A DNA stretch of 45,843 bases, taken from assembly GCF_030731595.1 (NCBI RefSeq), contig NZ_JANQTS010000066.1:1-45843 (forward strand), written 5' to 3'. The first letter of the stretch is position 1. The number at the start of each line of letters is the position of its first letter. Made by a program: the position numbers and the translations under genes. This document shows, piece by piece, positions 32,515-40,468 of this stretch. This stretch comes from Yoonia sp. GTDB taxonomy: Bacteria > Pseudomonadota > Alphaproteobacteria > Rhodobacterales > Rhodobacteraceae. The notes beneath the pieces are model-generated. The model saw only the letters and a list, made by a program, of their open reading frames with translations, was not told the origin of the DNA and searched no databases.

Positions 32515-33723
32515 TCACTCCGCCGGGACTTTGGCGGACAAAAGCGCCGCGTTTTGCTGCGCCAGCGTCCCTGCGGGCGGTTCGTCAGACGACAAAACCG
32601 GGAACAAACGGCGCAGAGCGTCGTGATAGGTTTTGACGCCATATTCCAGATCGGACAGGACAACCCCGTCATAGCCTGACGAAAACGCCGCTTCCCAGGT
32701 CCATTCGATCAGCTGTTCGTCTTCCTTGCTGGTCAGCCGGTCGATCCGCATGCTCAGATAGCGGGCCAGCCGCATCCGGCGGTCCTCGTCTTTGTGGCGG
32801 TAGGTCGCGCCGCGCTGGATGGTCTTGCCGTTGGCCAAGGGAAATTCCTGATAGAAGATCACGCTGTCAGGATAGATGCCAAACACTAGGTTTGGGAACA
32901 TCCCAATGTAGAGCCAGGCATCTTTGTGATCGTCATCAAGCGCTGCGGGCGGTTCCATGATCGCTTTATAGTTCCTGACCGACCAAAGTCGCCCATTTGA
33001 TGCGCTGAATTTGGAAAAAGACCGCGAGGTGCCGTTGGAAAACGGCTCGTCATAGTAGTTCGATCCGAACAGATCGGCCAAACCGGGGTGCGCCATCGGC
33101 ACGTGGTATCCTTCGTTGTCGACATCACGCACGCATTTCCAGTTCGCGGTGATCTCGGTGGTCCAGAACCCTTTGCCGTCGGGGACCATATCGGCCAGAT
33201 CGTATTGGGCCAGTTCGGGCGCAAACCGCGCCATCACCTCAGAAACGGAAGGCTGCGGGCCGGGCTTGAAACGGACAAAGACAAAACCGTTCCAGATATC
33301 CATTTCAAGCGGCTTGAGCCCCATCTTGACCGGGTCCAAGCTGGGCAAGGTTGCGGGCTGAGCCGCCCCCCGCAGCGTACCGTCAAGATTGTAGGCCCAG
33401 CCATGAAACGGGCAGACGATGGCAGAGCGACAGGTGCCGCTGCTTTCCGCCACAACCCGTGATCCGCGATGGCGGCACAGATTGTGAAAGGCGCGCACTT
33501 CACCGTCTTGCCCGCGCAGGATCAACGCGCGTTCGCCGACAAAATCAAGCGTCACGAAGTCGCCCGCATTGGGGATGTCGTTGCTGTGGCACACCGCTTG
33601 CCAATGGCTGCGGAACAGGACCTCTTTTTCAAGCTCAAGCATCTCCGCGCTGAAAAAGCTCCAGGCGGGCAGGCCGGAACGGTCCCAATCCGGCGGTGGT
33701 GCGGTCTTTGGGGATGCTGTCAT
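32515..33723 (-). CDS. Rieske oxygenase alpha subunit (2)
   Basis: A 402-residue Rieske oxygenase. Cluster ligands are C83-H85 (LCRHRGSR) and C104-H107 (CPFHGWA). The mononuclear iron site is DVDNEGYHVPMAHPGL with H207 and H212. It differs strongly from the other Rieske alpha subunit of the operon, so the two probably catalyse different steps, act on different substrates or form a mixed oligomer. It is the promoter-proximal gene, with AAAGGA before ATG 33723 and operator 3 about 50 bases upstream. A short inverted repeat (TCCGCC, GGCGGA) at its 3' end may modulate read-through into the permease genes. Confidence 0.92.
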   Translation of the reverse strand: MTASPKTAPPPDWDRSGLPAWSFFSAEMLELEKEVLFRSHWQAVCHSNDIPNAGDFVTLDFVGERALILRGQDGEVRAFHNLCRHRGSRVVAESSGTCRSAIVCPFHGWAYNLDGTLRGAAQPATLPSLDPVKMGLKPLEMDIWNGFVFVRFKPGPQPSVSEVMARFAPELAQYDLADMVPDGKGFWTTEITANWKCVRDVDNEGYHVPMAHPGLADLFGSNYYDEPFSNGTSRSFSKFSASNGRLWSVRNYKAIMEPPAALDDDHKDAWLYIGMFPNLVFGIYPDSVIFYQEFPLANGKTIQRGATYRHKDEDRRMRLARYLSMRIDRLTSKEDEQLIEWTWEAAFSSGYDGVVLSDLEYGVKTYHDALRRLFPVLSSDEPPAGTLAQQNAALLSAKVPAE

Positions 33724-33773
33724 CTGCGGCAGTCCTTTCAGGTCAGCATTTCAGGCAAGGCTACCAATTTATA

Positions 33774-33787
33774 TTTGAGCACTCAAA
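33774..33787. promoter_or_regulatory. Palindromic operator 3 of the catabolic regulon
   Basis: TTTGAGCACTCAAA differs from operator 1 by a single central base. It lies 51 bases before the ATG of the Rieske-transporter operon, in AT-rich sequence likely to hold the promoter. Confidence 0.75.
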
Positions 33788-34147
33788 CAAAAACGTACAG
33801 GGGATGGTGAGGTACCTGCCAGAGCAATTCGAACCGGTCTTCATTTGCGGCTGAGTCCGGCATCCTGACTGGAAAAATTGGCAACAATCGGTCCACAGAA
33901 CGCAGCGTTTGCCTTGGCACTGGGCGGGTCGGCAATCCGACGCATCGTTTGATATGGTGGCGGCCTGTGCGGGGTCGCAGTCGCATCAGCAGAAAAGTCC
34001 TGAGTTGCGGACTCCCGCAAACCGATCATATGGCGAGCGGTCTGCTCTTCTGGTCAGATCGGGAGGCGCGCAGTTGCGGGCGTGCAGTGTCACATTGCGG
34101 TGACCTTTTGGCGCTACTCAGAATCATCCGAATGAATATGAGGCGCC
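33788..34147. other. Intergenic region between the Rieske operon and phnF
   Basis: About 360 bases without a gene I can support; short open frames here lack ribosome-binding sites and family features. It should hold the phnF promoter. An inverted repeat GTCAC-N6-GTGAC at 34089-34104 is the only clear element. I searched for an 11-bp-periodic Pho box here and found none. Confidence 0.55.
34089..34104. promoter_or_regulatory. Inverted repeat upstream of phnF, possible operator
   Basis: GTCAC, six bases, GTGAC, ending 43 bases before the phnF ATG. GntR/UbiC regulators of the PhnF group bind short inverted repeats near their own promoter, so autoregulation is plausible but unproven. Confidence 0.35.
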
Positions 34148-34867
34148 ATGACCACGCATACTTGGGAATCCATAAGAGACGCACTTGCAGATGATATCGC
34201 GCAAGGTCGCTTCAAACCCGGCGACAAAATCCCGACAGAGCCGGAACTGGTCGACCACTATCGCGCTGGTCGGCACTCTGTCCGCAGGGCGGTATCTGAA
34301 CTGGCCAAACAGGGCAAGCTGAGCGTGGAGCAGGGGCGTGGGACCTTTGTTGGCTCTCAGCCGATGTTACACTACGCCTTGGGTAAGCGGACCCGCTTGC
34401 GGCGCAATCTCCAAGCGCAGGGCGTCGATATTTCCGGCGATTTGCTGGCATCCGAGGTGATCACAGCACGCGGCCGTGTGCGCGAGGCGCTGCGCCTGAA
34501 CAAGGGTGATCAGGTCAGCCATGCACAGCGCATCACCTTTGCGGATCAAGTCCCTATCGCCTTTGGGTCAGCCTATCATGCGGTGAATCGCTTTCCGGGT
34601 TTCATTGACCGCCGGGCCGTTCTCGGCTCTGTGACAGAGACCTACCGTGCGTATGGGATTGAAGACTACATCCGCGCCAAGACCACCCTTCATTCCCGGC
34701 AGGCGCGCCCCGATGAAGCGAAAATGCTGCGACAGCATCCGGACCTGTCGGTCACGATTATCCGCGCGATTGATGCCTTGCCCGATGGGACACCCATTTC
34801 GTTCTCCGAAGTGATCTGGGCGGCATCGCGGGTCAAGTTCAGCATTGAAAGCGATGACAATGCGTGA
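34148..34867 (+). CDS. phnF: GntR-family regulator of phosphonate genes
   Basis: A 239-residue GntR/UbiC-type regulator. The N-terminal winged helix has QGRFKPGDKIPTEPELVDHY and GRHSVRRAVSELAKQGKLSV followed by EQGRGTFV. The C-terminal chorismate-lyase-like effector domain carries RITFADQVPIAFGSAYHAVN. It heads the C-P lyase operon and overlaps phnG by 14 bases. It probably represses the phn genes until phosphonate or phosphate starvation signals appear. Confidence 0.93.
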   Translation: MTTHTWESIRDALADDIAQGRFKPGDKIPTEPELVDHYRAGRHSVRRAVSELAKQGKLSVEQGRGTFVGSQPMLHYALGKRTRLRRNLQAQGVDISGDLLASEVITARGRVREALRLNKGDQVSHAQRITFADQVPIAFGSAYHAVNRFPGFIDRRAVLGSVTETYRAYGIEDYIRAKTTLHSRQARPDEAKMLRQHPDLSVTIIRAIDALPDGTPISFSEVIWAASRVKFSIESDDNA

Positions 34868-35276
34868 TCATGGCGAGATGCTATCGACCCTTGCGCGGGC
34901 GGATGCGGGCCGGATCAAGGCTTTTGCGGAAACCTTGATTGATGACTTGGGAGAAATCACCGTGGTTGAGAGCCGCACAGGGCTTGTCATGCTGCCGATG
35001 CGCGACACTGCGGGTGGGACGGCCTTTCACTTGGGCGAGGTTCTGGTCAGCGAGGCACATATCAGCCAGGGCGGAACCATCGGATACGGTATGCGCCGAG
35101 GTCGTGATCTGGAGGCCGCAATGGCAATGGCTCTGATTGATCTGGCCGCTGCCTGCGGCAGCGGTGCTGATGCTTGTGCCGCATTCTGCGCCCAAGAAGC
35201 CGCTGCTCAGGCCGAGCAAGACCGACAGACATTGCGCCGCGTCGAGGCCACGCGCGTGGATATGGAGACTTTCTGA
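34854..35276 (+). CDS. phnG: C-P lyase core subunit PhnG
   Basis: About 140 residues (starts at ATG 34854 or 34860; GAAAG precedes the first). LARADAGRIKAFAETLI and FHLGEVLVSEAHI with GYGMRRGRDLEAAMAMALID match PhnG, a small subunit of the PhnGHIJ core complex that, with PhnI, attaches phosphonates to ATP ribose at the expense of adenine. It is coupled to phnF upstream and to phnH downstream (TGATG). Confidence 0.93.
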   Translation: MTMRDHGEMLSTLARADAGRIKAFAETLIDDLGEITVVESRTGLVMLPMRDTAGGTAFHLGEVLVSEAHISQGGTIGYGMRRGRDLEAAMAMALIDLAAACGSGADACAAFCAQEAAAQAEQDRQTLRRVEATRVDMETF

Positions 35277-35812
35277 TGTTGACCACACCCACAGCGGATG
35301 CAGCCGAACGCAGTGCAAACGCGACTTTTGACGCTTTGCTCTGGGCACTCAGCCGTCCGGGATTGCCCCGCCAATTACCCCAAGCCGGTGAACCCGCCTT
35401 GATCGCGGCCTTGGTAGATCGCGAATGCCATGTCTATGCTGGCGATCCCTTGTTGATCCCCGTCGTGACGCAATGCGGGGCGAAACTGGTTGACTTGCCG
35501 CAAGCGGATCATGCCTTTCTTGGTGGGCTCACCGAACCGGAGCTTTTGCGCCAGTTGCGCTGTGGGTCTGACCTTTATCCCGATGACGGCGCAACTGTTG
35601 TGATCCGCGCACGGTTCGGCACAGGCGCGCAAGTTCGTCTGACAGGGCCGGGCGTGAATGGTGCTGTCGATGTCCAGATCGGCGGTTTGCCGGACGGATT
35701 TTGGGCAAGGCGCGCCGAAATGATCCGCTATCCAATGGGATTTGACATGCTCTTACTGGATGCAGCACAGGTCATCGGCCTGCCGCGATCCACCAAAGTC
35801 GAGGTGCTCTGA
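35276..35812 (+). CDS. phnH: C-P lyase core subunit PhnH
   Basis: A 178-residue protein with the PhnH pattern: RSANATFDALLWALSRPGLP at the N-terminus and RYPMGFDMLLLDAAQVIGLPRSTKV at the C-terminus. PhnH has a PLP-transferase-like fold without PLP and forms the dimer interface of the core complex. It is slightly shorter than the E. coli protein (about 194). The start is fixed by one-base overlap with the phnG stop, and its own stop overlaps the phnI start. Confidence 0.93.
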   Translation: MLTTPTADAAERSANATFDALLWALSRPGLPRQLPQAGEPALIAALVDRECHVYAGDPLLIPVVTQCGAKLVDLPQADHAFLGGLTEPELLRQLRCGSDLYPDDGATVVIRARFGTGAQVRLTGPGVNGAVDVQIGGLPDGFWARRAEMIRYPMGFDMLLLDAAQVIGLPRSTKVEVL

Positions 35813-36861
35813 TGGCTTATGTGGCAACCCGTGGCGGTGAACGCGCCATCGCCCAATCCGAACGGCTGTTCCGTGAAGCGATGGGCCAGATCGACATGAC
35901 CCGTGTCGCGGAATTGAAAGCAGCACTGCCCTATCTGGTAGACCGCGTGATGGGCGAGGCTTCGCTCTATGACGAAGACTTGGCAGCGCTCGCCTTGGCG
36001 CAGACAGGCGGCGAGCTTTACGAGGCGGTGCTGGTTCTGCGCGCATGGCGCACCACACAGCCGCGCCTTGGCGTTGGTGCCGTCGTCGAACAGGGGACTT
36101 TGTTCACCCATCGCCGCATTTCGGCAGCCTTCAAGGATATTCCCGGCGGGCAGGTGCTGGGGCCGACGCTGGATTATTCGCACCGCGTGTTAGAGACGGA
36201 TGTGCTGGCGGGCAAGCCATTCGCGCCCCCGTTGGTCGATCCCGCCACTGCACCCGCGCCGGCCTATCAACCGTCGGTCAGTGCTTGGCAGGCCGCCAAT
36301 GATCTGGTCGATCTGCCTTTGTCCGACAAGGTCGCCGGAGAGGCGATTGCGGACGTGACCCGTGAGCCGCTGCTGTTTCCTTCCAAACGCGCCCATACGC
36401 TACAAAGCCTTGCAAGGGCAGAAACGGGCAGCGTTCTGGCCTTGGGCTATGCCGCGATGCGCGGTTACGGCCAAGCCCACCCCACGGTGAATGAATTGCG
36501 ACTGGCCGAAGCGGAGGTCATGGTCAAGCATCCCAATGGAACCGCGTTTTCAGCAGGCCGTGTGAAGGTGTCACAGGCCGAGGTTGTGTCAAAACAGGGT
36601 GAAAAACTGGGACTGGGCTTTGCCGCGACCTTTGGCTGGAACGAGGTCAAATGCATCTCTGCCGCCACACTGGACCTGAACGCCAAAGGCGCGCCCAAAG
36701 GATCAGCCACCGAAGAGGAATTCTTTCTGTACCACACCGAAGGGGTCGAGGCTTCGGGCTTTTGCATCCACTTCAAGCTGCCGCACTACGTGACCTTCCA
36801 GTCGTCCTTGGATGCCATGCGCGATGCCAAGGCCAAACAGGTCAAGGAGCCAGCCGAATGA
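35812..36861 (+). CDS. phnI: C-P lyase core subunit PhnI (nucleosidase)
   Basis: A 349-residue PhnI, catalytic for exchange of adenine by phosphonate on ATP. It begins YVATRGGERAI and contains RRISAAFKDIPGGQVLGPTLDYSHRV. Near the end, H320 and H325 in IHFKLPHY align with the two His that hold zinc at the PhnI/PhnJ interface in E. coli (328 and 333). The stretch before this (about 265-290, GFAATFGWNEVKCISAATLD) is strongly divergent from E. coli, and a cysteine (C318) has appeared two residues before H320. It shares bases with phnH and phnJ, so it is translated as part of a coupled operon. Confidence 0.93.
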   Translation: MAYVATRGGERAIAQSERLFREAMGQIDMTRVAELKAALPYLVDRVMGEASLYDEDLAALALAQTGGELYEAVLVLRAWRTTQPRLGVGAVVEQGTLFTHRRISAAFKDIPGGQVLGPTLDYSHRVLETDVLAGKPFAPPLVDPATAPAPAYQPSVSAWQAANDLVDLPLSDKVAGEAIADVTREPLLFPSKRAHTLQSLARAETGSVLALGYAAMRGYGQAHPTVNELRLAEAEVMVKHPNGTAFSAGRVKVSQAEVVSKQGEKLGLGFAATFGWNEVKCISAATLDLNAKGAPKGSATEEEFFLYHTEGVEASGFCIHFKLPHYVTFQSSLDAMRDAKAKQVKEPAE

Positions 36862-37772
36862 GCCTTGCCAACCTTACAAAGCCATGGGCGCCGATGAGCT
36901 ATGGCTTCCTTGATGCCTCGGCCAAGCGCGAGTTGCGCCGCAAGATGATCAAGGCAGTCTGCGTGCCCGGCTGCCAGATGCCCTATGCCAGCCGCGAGGT
37001 GCCGATGGCGCGAGGCTGGGGCACGGGTGGTCTGCAAGTCTCGCTGACGCTGATCAACCCGGCAATGCGCGTGAAAGTCATTGACCAAGGGGCCGATGAC
37101 AGCGTGAACGCCGCCTCGATCCGCCGCTTTCTGGCGCGGGTGTCCGGCGCGCCCACAACACTGGACACGCTTGACGCCGATCTGATCCAGTCGCGCCACC
37201 GCATCCCCGAGGAAATCTTGCGCGAGGATCAGGTCCTTGTCCTGCAAGTGCCCAACCCTGAACCGCTGCGGTCGGTGCAGCCAAATATGTCCATCGCGCG
37301 CCAGATGCATGGCGATGCCGACTACGGGCGCATGTGGTTGCAGCTTTACGAACAGATCGTGCGGTCGGGCCGGGTGATGCAAGGGGCCAGTTACCCGTCG
37401 ATGGTCAATGGCCGCCATGTCATGACGCCCTCGCCGATCCCGCGCTGGGATGTGCCCAAGCTGCATATGGCGCGTCACCTGACGATCCTGTCTGCGGGCC
37501 GCGAGAAACGGATATTTGCCGTCCCGCCCTATACGCGCGTTGAACCGCTGGTCTTTGATGACGTGCCCTACCGTGTCGAAGACCACGGCGGGCTGACCTG
37601 TTATCGCTCTGGCGCAACAGGGTTCTTCATGAATGAAATCCCGCAGGGTGATGGCACTTCGACCTATGAGGTGTCGGATAGTGAATACGGGGTCAAAGCC
37701 ATCCGTGCCCGCGATGGAGAGGTCGTTGCGATGGGCGAGACATGGTACAAAGACGGAAAGATGCCGCAATGA
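36858..37772 (+). CDS. phnJ: PhnJ-family C-P lyase subunit lacking the canonical cysteines
   Basis: A 304-residue homologue of PhnJ, the radical SAM enzyme that breaks the C-P bond of ribosyl alkylphosphonate. The body is well conserved (GWGTGG, KVIDQGADDSVNAASIRRF, SRHRIPEE, EPLRSVQP, MVNGRHVMTPSPIP, GREKRIFAVPPYTRVE). In E. coli PhnJ the C-terminus bears CX2CX21CX5C: three ligands for 4Fe-4S plus the thiyl Cys272. By alignment these four positions read T, R, V and G here (TCYRSG, then EVSDSEYG), leaving a single Cys248. Two new cysteines, C35 and C39, flank the conserved glycyl-radical glycine G38 (CVPGC). The frame is intact and about 30 residues longer at the C-terminus, so a simple frameshift does not explain it. 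Activity by the known mechanism is doubtful. Confidence 0.9.
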   Translation: MSLANLTKPWAPMSYGFLDASAKRELRRKMIKAVCVPGCQMPYASREVPMARGWGTGGLQVSLTLINPAMRVKVIDQGADDSVNAASIRRFLARVSGAPTTLDTLDADLIQSRHRIPEEILREDQVLVLQVPNPEPLRSVQPNMSIARQMHGDADYGRMWLQLYEQIVRSGRVMQGASYPSMVNGRHVMTPSPIPRWDVPKLHMARHLTILSAGREKRIFAVPPYTRVEPLVFDDVPYRVEDHGGLTCYRSGATGFFMNEIPQGDGTSTYEVSDSEYGVKAIRARDGEVVAMGETWYKDGKMPQ

Positions 37773-38566
37773 CTTTGACGCTTGATCCCCCCCGCATCGT
37801 CAAGACCGCACCGCTGGTGCAGGTGCGCGGCGTCAGCAAATCCTATGGCCGCGTCGTTGCCCTGCGCGATGTGGCCGCGACGGTCTATCCCGGCGAAGTG
37901 CTCGGGATCGTCGGGGAAAGTGGGTCGGGCAAATCCACGCTGTTGCGCATGATGAACCTTGAAGAGACACCGGACACGGGCAGCTATACGCTCGATCTGC
38001 CTGACGTCGATGGCAACCTGTTCGCGCTTGACCGCTTTGCGCGCCGGATGCTCTGCGCCACGCGCATCGGGATCGTGTATCAGAACCCGCATCTGGGGCT
38101 TTTGATGAAGCATTCCAGTTCCGGCAATGTGGCCGAACGGCTGCTGGTCGCGGGCGAGCGGCGCTTTGCCGTGCTGCGCGAAAAGGCAAAAGATGCGCTG
38201 GCCGCGTCTGAATTTCCGCTGGAACGGCTGGACGCACCGCCGATCGAGCTGTCTGGCGGGATGCAGCAGCGGGTGCAGCTGGCCAAGGCCATCGCGCTGG
38301 AACCTGCGCTTTTGCTGCTGGACGAGCCGACCACAGGGCTGGATGTCAGTGTGCAGGCCCTTGTGCTGGACACACTCAAGCGGTTGCAACGGGATCGCCG
38401 CATCACCATGGTGATCGTGAGCCACGATCTGGGTGTCATCCGCACCCTGGCGGATCGCGTGATGGTCATGCGGCGCGGCGAGGTGGTCGAAGCGGGTCTG
38501 GCCGATCAGATATTTCAAGACCCGCAACACGCCTATACGCAACAATTGGTGCATGCAAAATTATGA
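37769..38566 (+). CDS. phnK: C-P lyase ABC-type ATPase PhnK
   Basis: A 265-residue ABC ATPase without membrane partners. Walker A is GESGSGKST, the signature LSGGMQQRVQL, Walker B LLLLDEPTTGLDVSVQA and the switch IVSHDLGVI. The C-terminus PQHAYTQQLV is as in PhnK and dipeptide-type ATPases. In E. coli PhnK docks on the PhnGHIJ core through PhnJ. It overlaps phnJ and phnL by 4 bases each. Confidence 0.93.
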   Translation: MTLTLDPPRIVKTAPLVQVRGVSKSYGRVVALRDVAATVYPGEVLGIVGESGSGKSTLLRMMNLEETPDTGSYTLDLPDVDGNLFALDRFARRMLCATRIGIVYQNPHLGLLMKHSSSGNVAERLLVAGERRFAVLREKAKDALAASEFPLERLDAPPIELSGGMQQRVQLAKAIALEPALLLLDEPTTGLDVSVQALVLDTLKRLQRDRRITMVIVSHDLGVIRTLADRVMVMRRGEVVEAGLADQIFQDPQHAYTQQLVHAKL

Positions 38567-39282
38567 CCCCAGTCTTGGATATTCGTGGCCTGACCAAAGG
38601 CTTTACCATGCATCATCTGGGGCAGGGCTTTGCCGCCTTTGACAATATCTCTTTCACCGTCAATGCGGGCGAATTTGTCCTGCTGAAAGGCGCGAACGGG
38701 GCGGGGAAATCGACCCTGCTGCGCACGCTCTATCGCAGCTATCTGCCGCAGGCGGGTGCGGTTCTGTTTCAATCCGCCCATGGCCAGATTGATCTGGCGC
38801 GTGCCGCCGATATCGACATCACCCACCTGCGCCAAACCGAGATCGGCTTTGTCACCCAGTTTCTTGTTGCCCGCCCGCGTGTCAGCGCCGAGGTCTTGGT
38901 GGCCGAACCGCTGCGACTTGCGGGGGTTGCACAGGACGAGGCGCTGAAGACCGCGCGCCATTGGCTGCAAACTTTTGGCGTCAAGGAAAACCTCTGGCCT
39001 GCCTATCCCACGACATTTTCGGGAGGCGAGCAGCAAAAGGTCAACCTTGCCCGCGCGCTGATCCGCCCGCACAAGCTTTTGTTGCTGGACGAGCCTACGG
39101 CCTCGCTGGATGCTACGGCACGTGCGGCCCTTGTGCAGCGCCTCTCCGATCTCAAGGCGCAAGGCACCGCGATGATCGGCGTCTTTCATCACCCTGACGA
39201 TGTGGAACACCTGATCGACCGGGTGATCGACCTGACCCCCGATATCCCCCTGCAAGAGGAGCGCCAAGATGTGGCTGTCTGA
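38563..39282 (+). CDS. phnL: C-P lyase ABC-type ATPase PhnL
   Basis: A 239-residue ABC ATPase. Walker A is GANGAGKST, the signature FSGGEQQKVNLARAL and Walker B LLLLDEPTASLDATAR. The order after phnK and the start MTPVLDIRGLTKGFTMHHLG agree with PhnL. It associates with PhnK on the core complex in known systems. It overlaps the phnM start by 14 bases. Confidence 0.93.
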   Translation: MTPVLDIRGLTKGFTMHHLGQGFAAFDNISFTVNAGEFVLLKGANGAGKSTLLRTLYRSYLPQAGAVLFQSAHGQIDLARAADIDITHLRQTEIGFVTQFLVARPRVSAEVLVAEPLRLAGVAQDEALKTARHWLQTFGVKENLWPAYPTTFSGGEQQKVNLARALIRPHKLLLLDEPTASLDATARAALVQRLSDLKAQGTAMIGVFHHPDDVEHLIDRVIDLTPDIPLQEERQDVAV

Positions 39283-40468
39283 CTTTACCCTGATCCTGCC
39301 CGACAGGGTGCTGCCGCGTGGATCGGTGCTGATCGAGGACGGGCTGATCGCGCAGATCGTCGAAGGCCCGGTCGCCCGCGGTCTGCAAGGCGCAGGGCTG
39401 GAACTCTTTCCCGGTTTCATCGACATGCATGGCGACATGATCGAGGTCGAGCTGGAACCCCGCGCGCGGGTTGATTTCCCGATGGATGTCGCGCTGAACC
39501 ACCTTGATATGCGTTTGGCGGCCTCTGGCGTGACAACGGCCTATGCTGGCGTATCTTTTTCGCGTGGCGTGCGCGATGGCGAGCGCCGCTCGTTCGACCA
39601 TACCAGCCATGTGATCCGCGAGATGCATGCAGCCCGCCATGCCACCCGTGTGGATCACCGGATTCATGCGCGCTTTGACATTACTTTTGACAATGCTGTG
39701 GCCGTCTTAGCGGATCTCCTCAGGGAAAACCGTGTCGATCTGGTGTCCTTGATGGATCACACCCCCGGACAGGGCCAGTATCGCAACCTTGAAATCCACA
39801 TCAAGAACAGGGCCGCCCAGCACGGCGTGTCCGAAACCGAAGCACGCCAGATGATCGCCACGTCGATTGCCGAACGCAGCCGCCCGCAAGAGGTGCTTTT
39901 GTCCAATATGCGGGCCGTGTCGCAGATGTGTCGTGATCATGGGGTGCCATTGGCCAGCCATGATGATGACACCGTCGCCAAGGCCAATCTGATGGCTGAT
40001 CTGGGCGCTGTGATGGCCGAATTCCCCGTTACGCTCGAGGCCGCCGCCGCCTGTGCGGACCGCGGAATGATGATCGCGATGGGCGCGCCCAACGCGATGC
40101 GTGGACAAAGCTATTCAGGCAATCTTTCGGCGCGCGATGCCCATGCCGCGGGGCTGCTGCATATCCTTGCAGCGGATTATCATCCCGCGACGATCCTGCC
40201 TGCGATCCGTGCATTGGCAAATGCTGATCCGGATGGCCTTGCCGGTGCCGCGCGTCTGGCAACGGCCCACCCGGCACAAGCGCTTGGTTTGCAGGATCGC
40301 GGTACGCTGGAAGTCGGCAAACGTGCCGATGTCGTGATGGTTGAGGGCAATCGCGTGGTCGCATCGCTGCGCGGCGGGCAAGTCATCTTTTCCAATGGTG
40401 TCGTGCCGGTGGAAGCTGCGAGATCTGCTGCCGCTGCACCTGTCAAGGAAGTGTCACGAACCGGTTAA
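39269..40468 (+). CDS. phnM: Ribose 1-phosphonate triphosphate diphosphatase PhnM
   Basis: A 399-residue amidohydrolase-fold enzyme that removes pyrophosphate from ribose 1-phosphonate 5-triphosphate. Metal and fold motifs are FIDMHGDMIEVE, VSLMDHTPGQGQY, PLASHDDDTV, AEFPVTLEAA, MGAPNAMRGQSYSGN and AADYHPA. The first metal segment HGDMIEVE differs from E. coli (HTDNLDK) but is an expected variant. GAGGAG precedes the ATG. The Pho box for phnC runs through the stop codon, so the transporter promoter is embedded in the end of this gene. Confidence 0.94.
   Translation: MWLSDFTLILPDRVLPRGSVLIEDGLIAQIVEGPVARGLQGAGLELFPGFIDMHGDMIEVELEPRARVDFPMDVALNHLDMRLAASGVTTAYAGVSFSRGVRDGERRSFDHTSHVIREMHAARHATRVDHRIHARFDITFDNAVAVLADLLRENRVDLVSLMDHTPGQGQYRNLEIHIKNRAAQHGVSETEARQMIATSIAERSRPQEVLLSNMRAVSQMCRDHGVPLASHDDDTVAKANLMADLGAVMAEFPVTLEAAAACADRGMMIAMGAPNAMRGQSYSGNLSARDAHAAGLLHILAADYHPATILPAIRALANADPDGLAGAARLATAHPAQALGLQDRGTLEVGKRADVVMVEGNRVVASLRGGQVIFSNGVVPVEAARSAAAAPVKEVSRTG

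Noticed and set aside
33788..34147. Pho box upstream of phnF
   Set aside because: Only one CTGTCAT-like heptamer (GTGTCAC at 34087) occurs and no second copy at 11-bp spacing.
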